From the NCBI RefSeq assembly GCF_944324505.1, contig NZ_CALUWO010000010.1:1-64000 (forward strand): a stretch of DNA of 64,000 bases, written 5' to 3'. The notes under the pieces are model-generated. The model was not told where the DNA came from, made no database searches, and saw only the letters and a program-made list of their open reading frames with translations. Position numbers and translations under genes: made by a program. The DNA comes from an uncultured Desulfovibrio sp. (GTDB taxonomy: Bacteria; Desulfobacterota; Desulfovibrionia; Desulfovibrionales; Desulfovibrionaceae). This document shows positions 46,814 to 56,500 of the stretch, in pieces (position 1 is the stretch's first letter; each line of letters starts with the position of its first letter).

Positions 46814-47524
46814 ATGAAACATATAATTACTGTTCTGATTGTCTGTTTTTTTACGGTAACTTTTCAAACAAAATCATATTCTTTGGCAGAGAATGAATAT
46901 AATGAATTGCTAAAGATTCCCTATTTCAAACAGGCAGATAAAGAACTTTCAGCTGTTTGGAAAGAAGTATATAATAGCCTTCACGGCGATTATAAAAAAC
47001 AGATATTGGATAGTCAGCGGCAATGGCTGAAGTCTGGCCGCGACAAGAGTGCAAAAGCCTTGATCGAGGAGGAAGGGTTTTCCATAGAGGATGCCTATAC
47101 CATAGCTGTTTATCTGAGAATAGGGGATTTGTATGTTATTCAGCATAATAATTCCCTGTCTCCCGATCAATATGGCAGCGCAAAAGCTGATGGCTATTAC
47201 GATGATATGATGTATGAAAAAGCTGTTGATATCATAAAAAAGCATAAAAATTCTGACAATCAAATTCTGGCAATCAAAAGTACACAAGGAAAATATCTTG
47301 GCTTTATGGAAGAAGAAGGCATGATGGTCGGATTTAGCATTCAGAAGCCAAGCTATGCTCAGGTTTTTATCAGCTGTTCAAAAGAGAAAACGCTTGAATT
47401 TTTTGGTTCTCTCTCGGCTGGTGGTATGGTAGAGGCGACATACCAGATCACGTATGTGGAGGAAGGACCTGACGGCCCAGAAGTATATCTTTCATGCAAG
47501 GCTGGCAGAAGACTGGCAGACTAA
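46814..47524 (+). CDS. LprI/DUF1311-like exported protein, AT-rich
   Basis: A 236-residue protein with a signal peptide (IITVLIVCFFTVTFQTKSYS). The first ~100 residues (ADKELSAVWKEVYNSLHGDY, then DSQRQWLKSGRDKSA) resemble the LprI/DUF1311 family, some members of which inhibit lysozyme. The usual LprI cysteines are not evident. The C-terminal part is unassigned. AAAGGAGG six bases before ATG 46814 fixes the start. Codon use is clearly AT-rich compared with both neighbours, and the gene lies next to an insertion-sequence relic, so it was probably acquired. It ends before a very strong hairpin. Confidence 0.75.
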   Translation: MKHIITVLIVCFFTVTFQTKSYSLAENEYNELLKIPYFKQADKELSAVWKEVYNSLHGDYKKQILDSQRQWLKSGRDKSAKALIEEEGFSIEDAYTIAVYLRIGDLYVIQHNNSLSPDQYGSAKADGYYDDMMYEKAVDIIKKHKNSDNQILAIKSTQGKYLGFMEEEGMMVGFSIQKPSYAQVFISCSKEKTLEFFGSLSAGGMVEATYQITYVEEGPDGPEVYLSCKAGRRLAD

Positions 47525-47624
47525 ACCACGCCATCAACTGGTGATGCGTCCTGAGGCCTGGAGGCTGCGGGGAATGACGGTGCGGCAGCACAGGGCGCAA
47601 GGGGTGGAGTATACGTGCCAGGCG

Positions 47625-47673
47625 CACAGACAGAGAGGGCATCTTCATCATGAAGATGCCCTCTCTGTCTGTG
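47625..47673. terminator. Perfect 23-bp hairpin between converging genes
   Basis: The arms 47625-47647 and 47651-47673 are exact reverse complements around a 3-base centre. It lies between the converging LprI-like gene (plus) and the U32 peptidase gene (minus). There is no T tract on the plus side and the pairing is unusually long, so it could be a bidirectional terminator or a repeat-derived element. Confidence 0.7.
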
Positions 47674-47693
47674 GGGAGAAAAGCGAAAAGAAA

Positions 47694-49829
47694 CTAGAGC
47701 AGCGCCCCTTCCCAGTTGAACAGACTCTGCCGTCGGGCTTCGGGCAGGGTGGGGGGCACATGTTCTTCCAGCCGGGCAAAGAAGCTGTAGCCGGCGGCCT
47801 GGAGTTCCTGCCGCCGGGAGGAGAGGTCCAGCGGCCAGCCGGGATAGATCCACACATTGCCGCCGTAGGTGCGTGCCCAGAAGACCTCGCCCTTGGGACT
47901 CATGAACGGCTCATTGGGCTTGATGCCCAGCAGGCCGAAGCGGCTTATGCCCACGGGCCAGAAGCCGGAAAGCACCACGCCCAGCGGCAGGGGACTCTGC
48001 CGGGGCAGGGCCAGGAAGTCCTCGCGGGGCAGTTCGGGGCTGACGTAGGCCGCGGTAAAACCCATGCGGGCCAGCTGCCCCAGGGCGACGGCATTGGCCG
48101 TATTGCAGAAGGGGCCGGCCACCAGGTCCAGACTGTCGCCGGGCAGGTCTGCGGGAAAAAGGTCCTTCTGCCACGGGGCATTGCACACAAAATGCCGGGC
48201 GCCTTCACGGCAGAGCTGCCGCAGGCGGCGGCAGATGCCCTCTTCCTCCTCGGGCCAGATGACGGGCGGCAGCCACCAGCTGATGCGCGGTGCCACGGTG
48301 CGGGAAATGTCCGCCGTGCGCGGCGAGAGCCACAGGCCCATGTGCTGCTGCCGGCTGCCGCGGGTTTCGCGGCCCTGTGGCAGGGATGCCCGCACCACCA
48401 CGTCCGGACGCGGCGCCGGTCTGACGGGCTGCGGCAGGCGCGGTGCGCTTTCCACGGCGCGGCTTTCCCGCACGGGCATGCTCTGCAGGCGGTTCTGCCA
48501 GGCGCGGAGCAGCTGCATGAGTTCCGGTTCCCGCCGGTCAATGAGAAAGACCGGCGTGCCGGCGCGGGGGGTCTTGTGTTTGGGCAGGCGCAGCAGCAGG
48601 GTGCCGGCCTTGGGGATGCGGCGCGTGACGGGCAGGGTGGCGTGCCAGCGTTCGTCCTCCACACCCACGCGCAGATAGTCCTGCGGCAGCAGCTCGAAAT
48701 GGGGCTTGAGGGTGACGCGGCCGTCCTGCTCGATGCGCACCTTGCCCGCCAGCAGGCCGGAGCTGGTCTGGCCGGATGGCGAGGTGGGGATGGTATTGTC
48801 CTTCTGGGGCAGGAAGCGGGCGCGGGTGGCGGGCCGGCCCAGGGCCATTTCCAGAATTTCCTCGGCATCGCGGCGGGCATGGGCATCGCCGGGATTGTCG
48901 CGCAGCATACGGTAGGCCGTGACCACGTGGTAGACGTAGTGTGGCCCCTTCTTGCGGCCCTCGATCTTCCACGAGACCAGATGCGGGATGTGCAGCAGGG
49001 TCTTGGCCAGCACGTCCAGCGAAAGGTCCAGGCAGGAGAAGAAGCGCCCTTCGCGTCCCTTGCCGGCGCTGCGCTGGCGTTCGGGGCGCTCGTTGTGACG
49101 CTCGCGCAGGGGGTGGCCCTTCTGCCGGGCTTCCTCGCGGGCGGCCTGCTGTTCGCTCTGGCGGAGCATGGCCTGGGCCGCGGCGCCGCCCTGACGGTAG
49201 ACGCGGCGGCAGGGCTGCACACAGCGGCCGCGCAGGCCGCTTTTGCCGCCCATATAGCTGGACCAGTAGCAGCGGCCGGAAACGCAGTAGCACAGCGCCC
49301 CGTGGATGAAGCATTCCAGGTCCAGCCCGTCCGGGCAGGCTTCGCCCATGAGGCGGATTTCGTCAATGGACAGTTCCCTGGGCAGGACCACGCGGTCGGC
49401 CCCCAGGGCCTTTGCCGTGTGCAGGTTGCGGGGGCTGGTCACATTGGCCAGGGTGGACAGGGAAAGCCCGCCCTCGTAGCCGGCCTGCCGGGCCAGGTCC
49501 AGATAGGCCAGGTCCTGCACAATGAGGCCGTCGGGATTGACCTGCCGGGCCAGACGGCGGATGAGCCGGTAGGCCGCCGCCGGTTCGCCGGGCTTGATCA
49601 GGGTATTCATGGCCACATAGACCCGGGCCTGTTCGCTGTGGGCCAGGTCCGTCAGGCGGGAAAGTTCGGCCAGGCTGAAGTTTTCGGCCTGCATGCGGGC
49701 GGAAAAGTTCTTGAGGCCCAGATAAATGGCATCGGCGCCGGCGGTCAGGGCAGCCAGAAAGCAGGCTTCATCCCCGGCCGGGGCCAGAATTTCCGGCCGT
49801 TCCGGGGTGGGCAGGGGCAGATCAGGCAT
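47694..49829 (-). CDS. U32 family peptidase (possibly RlhA-like)
   Basis: A 711-residue protein. The first ~330 residues are the U32 domain: EILAPAGDEACFLAALTAGADAIY-type start, CFIHGALCYCVSGRCYWSS and RGRCVQPCRRVY, with the conserved cysteine set that binds an iron-sulfur cluster in this family. The C-terminal half is longer than in the short U32 proteins, like RlhA (E. coli YdcP), which hydroxylates 23S rRNA. That role is inferred by architecture only. Its start overlaps the epimerase stop by eight bases, so the epimerase is co-transcribed upstream. Confidence 0.85.
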   Translation of the reverse strand: MPDLPLPTPERPEILAPAGDEACFLAALTAGADAIYLGLKNFSARMQAENFSLAELSRLTDLAHSEQARVYVAMNTLIKPGEPAAAYRLIRRLARQVNPDGLIVQDLAYLDLARQAGYEGGLSLSTLANVTSPRNLHTAKALGADRVVLPRELSIDEIRLMGEACPDGLDLECFIHGALCYCVSGRCYWSSYMGGKSGLRGRCVQPCRRVYRQGGAAAQAMLRQSEQQAAREEARQKGHPLRERHNERPERQRSAGKGREGRFFSCLDLSLDVLAKTLLHIPHLVSWKIEGRKKGPHYVYHVVTAYRMLRDNPGDAHARRDAEEILEMALGRPATRARFLPQKDNTIPTSPSGQTSSGLLAGKVRIEQDGRVTLKPHFELLPQDYLRVGVEDERWHATLPVTRRIPKAGTLLLRLPKHKTPRAGTPVFLIDRREPELMQLLRAWQNRLQSMPVRESRAVESAPRLPQPVRPAPRPDVVVRASLPQGRETRGSRQQHMGLWLSPRTADISRTVAPRISWWLPPVIWPEEEEGICRRLRQLCREGARHFVCNAPWQKDLFPADLPGDSLDLVAGPFCNTANAVALGQLARMGFTAAYVSPELPREDFLALPRQSPLPLGVVLSGFWPVGISRFGLLGIKPNEPFMSPKGEVFWARTYGGNVWIYPGWPLDLSSRRQELQAAGYSFFARLEEHVPPTLPEARRQSLFNWEGALL

Positions 49830-50832
49830 AGCGGTAATACTCCTTGAACCAGCGCACGAAGCGGGCCATGCCCTCGCGCAGAGGGGTCACGGGCGCAAAG
49901 CCGGTGGCGGCGGTGAGGTCGTCGATATCGGCCCAGGTTGCCTTGACATCGCCGGGCTGCATGGGCAGCAGCTCGCGGATGGCCTTCTTGCCCAGGGCCT
50001 CTTCCAGCGCGGCAATGAAGTCATTGAGTTCCACGGTCTGATTGTTCCCGATATTGTAGATGCGCCACGGCGCACAGCTTGTGGCCGGGTCGGGGCTGGA
50101 GGCATCCCAGCCGGGGTCGGGCTGCGCCGGATGGTCAAGCAGGCGCACCACGCCTTCCACAATGTCGTCAATATAGGTGAAGTCGCGGCGCATGCGTCCT
50201 TCATTGAAGACCTTGATGGCCTCGCCGCGCATGATGGCATGGGCAAAGAGTTGCAGGGCCATGTCCGGCCGGCCCCACGGGCCGTAGACCGTGAAGAAGC
50301 GCAGCCCCGTACAGGGCAGGCCGTAGAGGTGGGCATAGGCATGGGCCATGAGTTCATTGCTTTTCTTGGTGGCGGCGTACAGGCTCACCGGGTGATTGAC
50401 CGGATGGTGCTCCGAATAGGGCTGGGCGGCATTGAGGCCGTAGACCGAGGAGGACGAGGCAAAGACCAGATGCTGCACCCCGTGGTGACGGCAGCCTTCC
50501 AGCACATTGCCGAAGCCCACAAGATTGGCCTGAATGTAGGAGGCCGGATTGATGAGGCTGTAGCGCACGCCGGCCTGGGCGGCCAGATTGACCACGTGGC
50601 TGAAGCCTTCGGCGGCAAAGAGCGCCAGCATGGCGTCGGTCTGGGCCAGGTCCAGCAGCTGAAAGCGGAAGCCGGGCCGCCCCTCCAGCCGGGCCAGGCG
50701 GTCCTTCTTGAGCTGCACGTCGTAGTAATCGTTGCAGTTGTCGATGCCCACAACGGTATGCCCGTCGTCAAGCAGTCGCTGGGACAGATGATAGCCGATG
50801 AAGCCTGCGGCGCCGGTGACAAGAACATGCAT
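49822..50832 (-). CDS. NAD-dependent sugar-nucleotide epimerase (UDP-glucuronate 4-epimerase type)
   Basis: A 336-residue extended-SDR enzyme. The NAD-binding motif is VTGAAGFIGYHLSQRL, the sugar-binding/catalytic Ser-Tyr-Lys set is seen in FASSSSVYG and SLYAATKKSNELMAHAY, and the strip DNCNDYYDVQLKKDRL after the first beta-alpha-beta unit is typical of UDP-glucuronate 4-epimerases. It would make UDP-galacturonate for lipopolysaccharide or capsule. The start at 50832 has GGAGGG eight bases upstream; the longer frame above it is antisense to the next gene. It is followed by the U32 gene. Confidence 0.88.
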   Translation of the reverse strand: MHVLVTGAAGFIGYHLSQRLLDDGHTVVGIDNCNDYYDVQLKKDRLARLEGRPGFRFQLLDLAQTDAMLALFAAEGFSHVVNLAAQAGVRYSLINPASYIQANLVGFGNVLEGCRHHGVQHLVFASSSSVYGLNAAQPYSEHHPVNHPVSLYAATKKSNELMAHAYAHLYGLPCTGLRFFTVYGPWGRPDMALQLFAHAIMRGEAIKVFNEGRMRRDFTYIDDIVEGVVRLLDHPAQPDPGWDASSPDPATSCAPWRIYNIGNNQTVELNDFIAALEEALGKKAIRELLPMQPGDVKATWADIDDLTAATGFAPVTPLREGMARFVRWFKEYYRYA

Positions 50833-50922
50833 GGGGTGGCCCTCCACGGGGCAGCCTATGACAGATGCCCTGCGGGAGCAAGCCTCTTGCCGCTTCCGCT
50901 TTCCTTCTGGTAAGCAAGCGGC

Positions 50923-51762
50923 ATGAAAGACACCATGAACGCACAGGGATCGCACTGGTCGGAAAGCCGGCATCGCGATGCCATCATATATCTGCTTATT
51001 GCCATTTTTCTGCTGGAACTGGCCGTGGGAGGCGTGGCGGTCATCTACGGCATCATTCATTCCGAGCCGCTGGTGCCCGGCGGGCCGCCCATGGCCCGCT
51101 TTCCGTGGCTGGGCTGGGCCATGGCTGCCCTGCTCATGCCCGTGGGCCTGCTGCTGGTGCTGCATCTTTCCGGCCTGCTGGTGGCCCGTACCCTGGACCG
51201 GCAGGCAGACGGCGGCGGCAGCCAGGCGGAGGGCGCCGCGCAGGAAGCGGCTGCCGCGGAAGCGCTGCCGCAGCGCGTGGACCTGTTTTACCGGGTGGTG
51301 CGCCATGCGCCCACGGTGGTCATCCTGCTGGCGCTGCTGGTGCTGGGGGGTCTGCTGCTCTTTGTGGACGGTCTGGTGGAGGCGCTGGCCCGTGCCGGCG
51401 GGGCGCTTCTGCCCTATCTGCCCTGGATTGCGGGCAGTGCGGCCGTTTTTCTGACGGTCTGCTATGTGGTGCGCCAGTACTTTCTGTACCGGCATCACAA
51501 GATGGAGCGGGAATTTGCCTTCCGGCATGCCGTGCTGGAGCGTACCGGTGTGGTGCTGCTGCCCGACGGCAAGACGCCCTTGCCGCTGCCGGGGACAGCC
51601 CCGGGCGCGCTGCCGCCCGCGGCTTCCGGGACACCGGACAGCGGCCCGGCGGGGCAGGGGCCGTCCGGCGGACAGGAGCCTGCCGGCGAGGATATTGTGG
51701 AGGCGGACATTGCCGATGACGGCGGGTCGGCCTCTGGACCGGCTTCGGGGCGAAAGGCCTGA
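50923..51762 (+). CDS. Predicted membrane protein, 279 residues
   Basis: Unrecognised. Four hydrophobic stretches are visible (about 22-45, 60-85, 128-150 and 165-185), then a soluble, Pro/Gly/Ala-rich tail (~200-279) that looks disordered. The region between segments 2 and 3 is also Ala-rich. No clear ribosome-binding site; the ATG at 50923 or the one at 50935 could be used. It is divergent from the epimerase gene and converges on a nucleotidyltransferase-like gene. Composition fits the host. Confidence 0.65.
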   Translation: MKDTMNAQGSHWSESRHRDAIIYLLIAIFLLELAVGGVAVIYGIIHSEPLVPGGPPMARFPWLGWAMAALLMPVGLLLVLHLSGLLVARTLDRQADGGGSQAEGAAQEAAAAEALPQRVDLFYRVVRHAPTVVILLALLVLGGLLLFVDGLVEALARAGGALLPYLPWIAGSAAVFLTVCYVVRQYFLYRHHKMEREFAFRHAVLERTGVVLLPDGKTPLPLPGTAPGALPPAASGTPDSGPAGQGPSGGQEPAGEDIVEADIADDGGSASGPASGRKA

Positions 51763-51803
51763 GCACGGTGCCCGGCCGTGCGGGCCCGCCACAGGGCGCG
51801 CTG

Positions 51804-52418
51804 TCAGGGCCGCCAGCGGTTGATGCCGCCGGTCTGTTCCGTCTGGTCATCCAGCCAGCGGCGGAAGGCCGGCCAGGTGCGTATGCCGTGGGCGATGACC
51901 GCCTCGTAGACGCGCAGGGCGGGAATATTCTCGTGCCGCGGCAGGTGAAACTTGATGTGCAGGATGGCCTGCCGGCGTTCCGGCGTAAGCACGGCCAGCA
52001 GGCGCCGGCCGAAATCCTCCGCAAAGCCGTCATAGGCCGAGCCGGCCCGCAGGTGGATGATGTCCAGCTGCCATTCCCGGCCTGACGGGCCGGTGCACCA
52101 GAGGTGCCATTCCACGCAGGCTTCGTCGGTGGCAATGCTGTTGCGGCAGGTCATGCGCCGCACGGCGGCATGGCCCAGCACCGGCGCCATGAGGGCCACG
52201 CTGCCGGCCAGGGTCAGGTCCGGCGTGTAGACATGCAGATCAATGTCCAGGTGGGCGGCCAGCAGGCCCGTGGCCAGGGAACCCACCACAGCGCAGCGCG
52301 TGTCGGCCTGTTCCCACAGCGCGGGCAGGCCTAGCATGGCCAGCACCTGCCGGGCCTCGGCGGCATGGGCGGCGGAGCGCTGCTTGCAGGGATCGAAAGC
52401 GGGGAGCAGGGTATTCAT
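51804..52418 (-). CDS. Nucleotidyltransferase-fold-like hypothetical protein
   Basis: A 204-residue protein I cannot name. Residues ~43-63 (CAVVGSLATGLLAAHLDIDLHVY) fit the Gly-Ser...Asp-x-Asp pattern of polymerase-beta-type nucleotidyltransferases (DID). A helical C-terminal part ends at GGINRWRP. Cys residues occur at several points (DPCKQR, TRCAVV, RMTCRN). The start overlaps the membrane-protein stop by four bases and has GGGAGG five bases upstream, so the two genes act as a unit. Function unknown: transferase, or a binding protein with an inactive fold. Confidence 0.6.
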   Translation of the reverse strand: MNTLLPAFDPCKQRSAAHAAEARQVLAMLGLPALWEQADTRCAVVGSLATGLLAAHLDIDLHVYTPDLTLAGSVALMAPVLGHAAVRRMTCRNSIATDEACVEWHLWCTGPSGREWQLDIIHLRAGSAYDGFAEDFGRRLLAVLTPERRQAILHIKFHLPRHENIPALRVYEAVIAHGIRTWPAFRRWLDDQTEQTGGINRWRP

Positions 52419-53281
52419 CGGCCTCCCTCGGAAGGTTTCTGTGCAAAGCGGTTCAGTGCCCAGACCAGCGCCAGCACATAGAAGCCCGCAAACAGGCTGA
52501 TGGCCGTATCCAGCGGGGCCGTGGCAGACAGGCCCAGCCGCATCATGAGCGTCCCCAGCACATAGCCGGAATTGCGGAAAACGGCCTGAAAGGTGGGCAT
52601 GTAGCGCTGGGCAATGAGCACCAGGGTAATATCGGCAAAGATGAGTACCGTATAGATAGTTTCAAAGAAGTGCTGCCCTTCCCCGGTGAACCAGAAAAGC
52701 ATGACATCGCGGATGCTGATGCCCAGGACCATGAGCAGCAGCATGAGCGAAAGGAGCTTCTTGCTCAGGACATAGCGCATGCGCATGTCCGGCCGGGTGA
52801 TGTAGTGCCGGTGCCGGATGCTGCGCAGGAAGAGGCGCATGAGAATGAAGATGCCCAGGGCGCCGCTGGCGTAGATGGCAATGTGCATCACCGGCTGCCA
52901 CTGTCCGGCCACGGTGATGGGTTCGGCAAGATGCCCCAGTTCCTTGAAGGCATTGCGCAGCAGAATGAGGGCCATGATTTCCAGCTGTTTGCCCACGGCA
53001 CGGGAAAAGGAACTGGAAATGCTGAAGATCAGCCCCATGACTTCCATGCACAGAATGATGGTGAAGGCCAGATGGATGGCCCAGATGTGGCTGTCGGGCG
53101 TGAGACGGGCCAGCTGCGGCGGCAGCAGGCCCAGACGTTTGGCCTCGATGACCAGCAGGGCGCCCAGATAGGCCAGCAGGGTCATGGCGGCTACCAGGCG
53201 CTGGGTGGACGGCCGCTCCCACCAGTTGTGGAAGAGGTCGTAGATGTCGGTAAGTACCTGTAGCCGGTCCCAGAAAGTCAT
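52415..53281 (-). CDS. Multi-pass membrane protein, 288 residues
   Basis: Unrecognised. It has about seven hydrophobic segments (first LVAAMTLLAYLGALLVIEA, last ISLFAGFYVLALVWALNRF), with positively charged loops (SIRHRHYITRPDMRMRYVLS). The start at 53281 is chosen because the 75 residues before it in the open frame look non-coding and include chance cysteines and prolines. It overlaps the nucleotidyltransferase-like gene by four bases. It could be a membrane partner of that protein. Similar polytopic proteins are found beside many kinds of gene, so the role stays open. Confidence 0.65.
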   Translation of the reverse strand: MTFWDRLQVLTDIYDLFHNWWERPSTQRLVAAMTLLAYLGALLVIEAKRLGLLPPQLARLTPDSHIWAIHLAFTIILCMEVMGLIFSISSSFSRAVGKQLEIMALILLRNAFKELGHLAEPITVAGQWQPVMHIAIYASGALGIFILMRLFLRSIRHRHYITRPDMRMRYVLSKKLLSLMLLLMVLGISIRDVMLFWFTGEGQHFFETIYTVLIFADITLVLIAQRYMPTFQAVFRNSGYVLGTLMMRLGLSATAPLDTAISLFAGFYVLALVWALNRFAQKPSEGGR

Positions 53282-53393
53282 GTCTGTCTCGCAGAAAAAA
53301 GAGAAGCACAGGAGCTGCCAGAGTATACCCCCGCCCGGGGGAAAGTCAAAATGTCCACCCTGTCCGGTGCATGCGGCTTGCCAAGCGCCTTGC

Positions 53394-53422
53394 TTGAACG
53401 TATATAAATTGTTTCCGATACA
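53394..53422 (+). promoter_or_regulatory. Possible promoter of the D-lactate-dehydrogenase-like gene
   Basis: TTGAAC (53394-53399) and GATACA (53417-53422) with a 17-base spacer that is AT-rich (TATATAAATTG). It is ~100 bases before the start codon. Inferred from sequence only. Confidence 0.4.
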
Positions 53423-53520
53423 GGACGGAACGTGCGTCGTTCTGCCGTCCGCCCTCGGTCCGTTGTGCGCGGACGTCTGCCTGCCGCACACTCCCGACAG
53501 CCGCAAGGAAGGTTTTACTC

Positions 53521-56500
53521 ATGGCCCACAAGGGACCCCATATTTCCATTTCTCCCGACTATGTTGTCAATCGCATCCTGCGCATCAATATCAATGATTT
53601 CGAGGAATGGCCCGAATCCGTGCGTCATCTGGCCATTGCCATTGCCGAGGAACTTTTCCTCGTTGCCTACAATCCCTTCATCGATGCGGATACGGTGCGC
53701 GCCAGCGTGCGCGAGCGCCTGGAACGCGAGGCGCTCTCCCTGGCACATTACTACGCCACGGCCCTCAGCGAGGGCATTACCATGTTCTGGTCGGCCCACG
53801 AGGCCGAAATGGATTTTCGCCGCAAGCTGACGGAAACCCTGCGCGAGATTCTGCCGGACGAGTGCATCCTCACGGACCCCGGCTCGCTCATCGGCGCGGC
53901 CACGGACGCCACGGACCTGCGCATGGAACTGCCCCTGCTGGTGGTGGAACCGGACAATACCGAGCAGGTATCGGCCCTGATCCGTCTGGCCAATGAAATG
54001 AAGTTTGCCCTCATTCCCCGCGGGGGCGGCTCGGGCATGACCGGGGGCGCCGTGCCGGCCCGGCGGCGCACGGTCATCGTGAGCCTTGCCCGGCTCACGC
54101 ACATCGGCCCCATTGACCTTGAGGCCATGACCGTCACCTGCCAGGCCGGGGCCAATACGCAGGCCGTCATTACGGCCGTGGCCGAAAAGGGTGCCCTGTT
54201 CTCCGTGGACCCGGCCTCCAAGCAGGCAGCCTCCATCGGCGGCAATGTTTCGGAAAATGCGGGCGGCCCCATGGCCTTTGAATACGGCACCACCCTGGAC
54301 AATCTGCTCTGGTGGCGCATGGTCACGCCCACGGGTGAAATCATCACCGTGGAGCGGGAAAATCACCCCCGCCACAAGATTCTGCCGGAAGAAATCGCCG
54401 TTTTTGTGGTGCGCGACGTGAGCGGCGGCGTGCGCAACGTCATTCACCTGCGCGGCGATGAAATCCGCCTGCCCGGTCTGGGCAAGGACGTGACCAACAA
54501 GGCCCTGGGCGGCCTGCCGGGCATGCAGAAGGAAGGCGTGGACGGCATCATTACCGAGGCCTGCTTCATCCTGCATCCCAAGCCGCGCTACAAGCGCGTC
54601 ATGGTGCTGGAATTCTTCGGCCGCTCCATGCACCCCGCGGCCGTGGTGGTGCGCGAGCTGGTGGCCCTGCGCAACCGCATCCGCGAGGAGGGCGACTACG
54701 CCCACCTGTCCGCGCTGGAAGAATTCAACGCCAAGTACGTGCAGGCCATCGACTACAAGCGCAAGTCCCAGAAATATTCGGACCTGCCCATTTCCGTCAT
54801 CATCCTGCAGGTGGATGGCGATGATCCCTACCTGCTGGACAAGTGCGTGGGCGACATTGTTTCCGTGGTGGAAGAGCAGGAAAACGTGGACATCATCGTG
54901 GCCCAGGACGACAAGGAGGCCGAACGCTTCTGGGAAGACCGGCACCGCCTGTCGGCCATTGCCAAGCGCACGTCCGGCTTCAAGCTCAACGAGGACGTGG
55001 TCATTCCCATGGACCGCATCCCGGACTTTGCCCTTTTCCTGGAACAGCTCAACCTGGAATGCACGGCGCAGGCCTATCGCTTTGCCCTGCAGGAAACGGG
55101 GCGTCTGCCGGGCTTTCCCATGGAGGACAAGGAATTCAACCGGGAATTCTCCTTTGCGTCCAAGGTGGCTGCCGGTGACGTGCCGGCTGCGGAGCTTTCC
55201 GATGTGGAGTACTGGAAGCGCGCGCAGGACTACATGGCCGCGCTGGCGGAAAAATATCCCCATCTGGCCAAGAAGATGGTCAAGATTCGCGACTACATGG
55301 AGGCCGGCCGTATTGTGGTGGCCAGCCACATGCACGCCGGCGACGGCAACTGCCACGTCAATATTCCGGTGAACTCCAATGACCACCGCATGCTGGAGGA
55401 GGCCGAGGAAACGGCGGCCCGCGTCATGGCCGAGTGCCAGGAAATGGGCGGCGAGGTTTCCGGCGAGCACGGCATCGGCATCACCAAGATTGCCTTTTTC
55501 AGCAAGGAAAAGATGGATGCCCTGCGTGCCTTCAAGGAACGGGTGGACCCGCGCGATGTCATGAATCCGGCCAAGCTGGTCTATCGCGAGCTGCCGGTGC
55601 GCCCCTTCACCTTCTCCTTCAATCACCTGATCCGCGACCTCAACGAAAGCGGCCTGCCGGACAAGGAGCGCCTCACCGATCTGCTTTCGGCCGTGCAGGT
55701 CTGCACGCGCTGCGGCAAGTGCAAGCATGTCTGCCCCATGAACTACCCCGAGCGCAGCATGCAGTACCACCCGCGCAACAAGAACATGGTGCTGGGCATG
55801 CTCATCGAGGCCGTCTACTACTCGCAGGTGAACAAGGGCAGCATTGACGAAAATCTGCTCTACTGGCTGCGCGATCTGGTGGAGCACTGCACGGCCTGCG
55901 GCCGCTGCCAGGCCAACTGCCCGGTCAAGATTCCTTCCGGCGATGTGGCCCTTTCGCTGCGCGCCCTGCTGGAGCATGAAAATGCGGGCGGGCATCCCCT
56001 CAAGAAACGGGCGCTGGACTGGCTGGTGCAGGATGTGGAGCATCGCGTGCCCAAGGCGGCCAAGATGGCCTCGCTGGGCCAGAAGATGCAGAACCGCCTG
56101 CTGGGCTTTGTGCCGGAATTCTGGAAACGGCGCATGCACAGCCCGCTCTTTTCCGGTCGGGGTCCCAAGACGGGCTATACCAATCTGTACGAGGCCCTGC
56201 GTCTGCATCGCGGATCGGTCTTTTCGCCCACGGAGATCATTCAGGGAACGCCCTGCGTGATCTATTTCCCCGGCTGCGGGGGGGCGCTTTTCTATGACCG
56301 CATCGGCATTTCCAGCATCATGCTGCTGCTGCGGGCCGGTTTTGCCGTGGCCGTGCCGCCCCGGCATCTCTGCTGCGGCTATCCCCTGCTGGCTGCCGGC
56401 ATGGATACGGAATTCGAGGACAATCTGGCCATGAACCGCCAGTATCTGGCATCCATGGTGCGCGCGCTGAGCAAGCAGGGCTTTGAGGTTTCCCACCTGG

